Of a DNA stretch of 6,040 nucleotides, positions 5,283 through 6,040 are shown piece after piece. Both the position numbers and the translations under genes were made by a program. The stretch is from JBFLXN01 sp040755715 [NCBI: Candidatus Edwardsbacteria bacterium]. Lineage in GTDB: Bacteria; Edwardsbacteria; AC1; JBFLXN01. The stretch is from the NCBI GenBank assembly GCA_040755715.1, contig JBFLXN010000162.1, positions 1 to 6,040 of the forward strand, written 5' to 3'. Each line of letters opens with the position of its first letter. Positions within the stretch are counted from its first letter, which is position 1. The notes below the pieces were generated by a model. That model made no database searches, was not told the origin of the DNA, and saw only the letters and a list, made by a program, of their open reading frames with translations.

Positions 5283-6040
5283 TTATGCTCTCCGGTATAT
5301 TTTTCTACCTCAGGAAACGGATTTCGCCACTGCCACCCTGTTTTCCCAGTTTTTCTAAAATGTTCTAATCTTCTTATGGTAATCTCTGCAAACACTGGGT
5401 CAATATCAAATGTACATACTTTTCTTTTCAATCTTTCTCCAGCAATTAGAGTTGTTCCAGAATGAGCAAAGAAATCTACTACTAAATCTTTTTCGCTACT
5501 GCCCGATAAAATTATCCTTTCTATTGCCTTAAGAGGTTTTTGGGCATAACACCCTGGCACATTTTCTTCCATCCTGTAGAATACTTGCTGAATATCCACC
5601 CATACATTACCTGCTCTTATGTATTGGGATTTACTTCGTTCTAAATTTTCTGTAATTCTTCCATTAACTTCTTTATAGTACCCCCTCAGGATTTTAGGGA
5701 TGTCTGTATACTCAGCGTTCACATTAAAGTCAGGATTACCCTTAACATAATAGAGGAGTTCCTGCCTCACCCACATCCAATTCTTTTGCGTTCCATAACC
5801 TCTCTGATTTCTCATCGTAATGATATTCTTAGGTTTCAATTCTCTAAAATTTCTCATTAGAATAATGAAATCAGGGAGAGGTTGAAGATTATCTCTGTAA
5901 TCTGCACCTATCCATATATAGTTACTCCTGAAAAAGTCTAATTGTTCTTTGACAAATTAATAATAGAAGCTAATTGTTTTTGCTCCATCTTCTCTTTCTT
6001 CTTTTTCCTTAAGTTAGCCTCATTATTTTTAAGGTGGAGC
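5273..6040 (-). pseudogene. Beta-class site-specific DNA methyltransferase, frameshifted and cut by window edge
   Basis: The C-terminal part (from 5956 down to the TAA at 5273-5275) carries NQRGYGTQKNWMWVRQELLYY (possible target-recognition region), AGNVWVDIQQVFYRMEENV, the motif X-like AQKPLKAIERII, motif I DFFAHSGTTLIAGE and motif II-like FDID, then RRLEHFRKTGKTGWQ. Motif I late in the chain indicates the beta order of N6-adenine/N4-cytosine enzymes. The frame is open to 5956 and its residues before the ATG at 5855-5857 (WIGADYRDNLQPLPDF) look conserved, so that ATG is not a real start. No ATG, GTG or TTG occurs in frame between 5858 and 5956. A second frame, entering from the window edge (6039) and ending at TAG 5938-5940, ends EKMEQKQLASIINLSKNN and probably encodes the preceding part. 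One small indel between about 5938 and 5959 would join them. The DPPY motif would lie beyond the window. Confidence 0.75.

Noticed and set aside
1-6040. tRNA, rRNA or CRISPR array
   Set aside because: No cloverleaf-like segment, ribosomal RNA core or regularly spaced repeats were seen by eye.

Overview
The window (6,040 bases, AT-rich) looks like a piece of a bacterial genome, probably from an uncultured lineage. Every convincing gene lies on the minus strand, with ordinary AGGAGG-type ribosome binding sites and sigma70-like promoters. I cannot place the organism confidently. Gene density is moderate, and the spacers carry repeats, palindromes and a mobile-element remnant.

Reading the minus strand from high to low coordinates gives four blocks. 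(1) A restriction-modification cassette (about 6040-4572): a beta-class DNA methyltransferase broken by a frameshift near 5938-5959 and cut by the window edge, overlapping a PD-(D/E)XK-type restriction endonuclease that carries one in-frame TAA at 4809-4811, after which the same frame stays open for 78 sense codons. (2) A 103-residue protein of unknown function (4178-4489), then asparaginyl-tRNA synthetase (2713-4005), the clear housekeeping gene. (3) A 520-base spacer (2194-2712) with, in order, the first 20 or so codons of an IS630-type transposase on the plus strand with its own promoter and a hairpin over its start, a complex nested palindromic element, a strong minus-strand terminator and a strong minus-strand promoter. 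(4) From that promoter, a tight operon: DUF433 antitoxin, DUF5615 PIN-like toxin and DUF72 protein, joined by 4-base and 1-base overlaps. The DUF5615 gene is interrupted by one in-frame TAG at 1688-1690, with its conserved C-terminal part still readable beyond it. Next comes a membrane protein with a TolB/FlgO-like domain (149-733), and the window ends in a pair of imperfect 28-base direct repeats.

The most interesting pattern is that the toxic member of each addiction-like module (DUF5615 toxin, restriction enzyme) is stopped by a single nonsense codon, while the frame beyond still codes for a family-like C-terminus. The methyltransferase is also frameshifted. The simplest reading is recent decay of defence and addiction genes. 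Readthrough or recoding is a less likely alternative, because TAA and TGA end the intact genes here. A simple six-frame gene call would miss this and annotate three short, complete-looking proteins.
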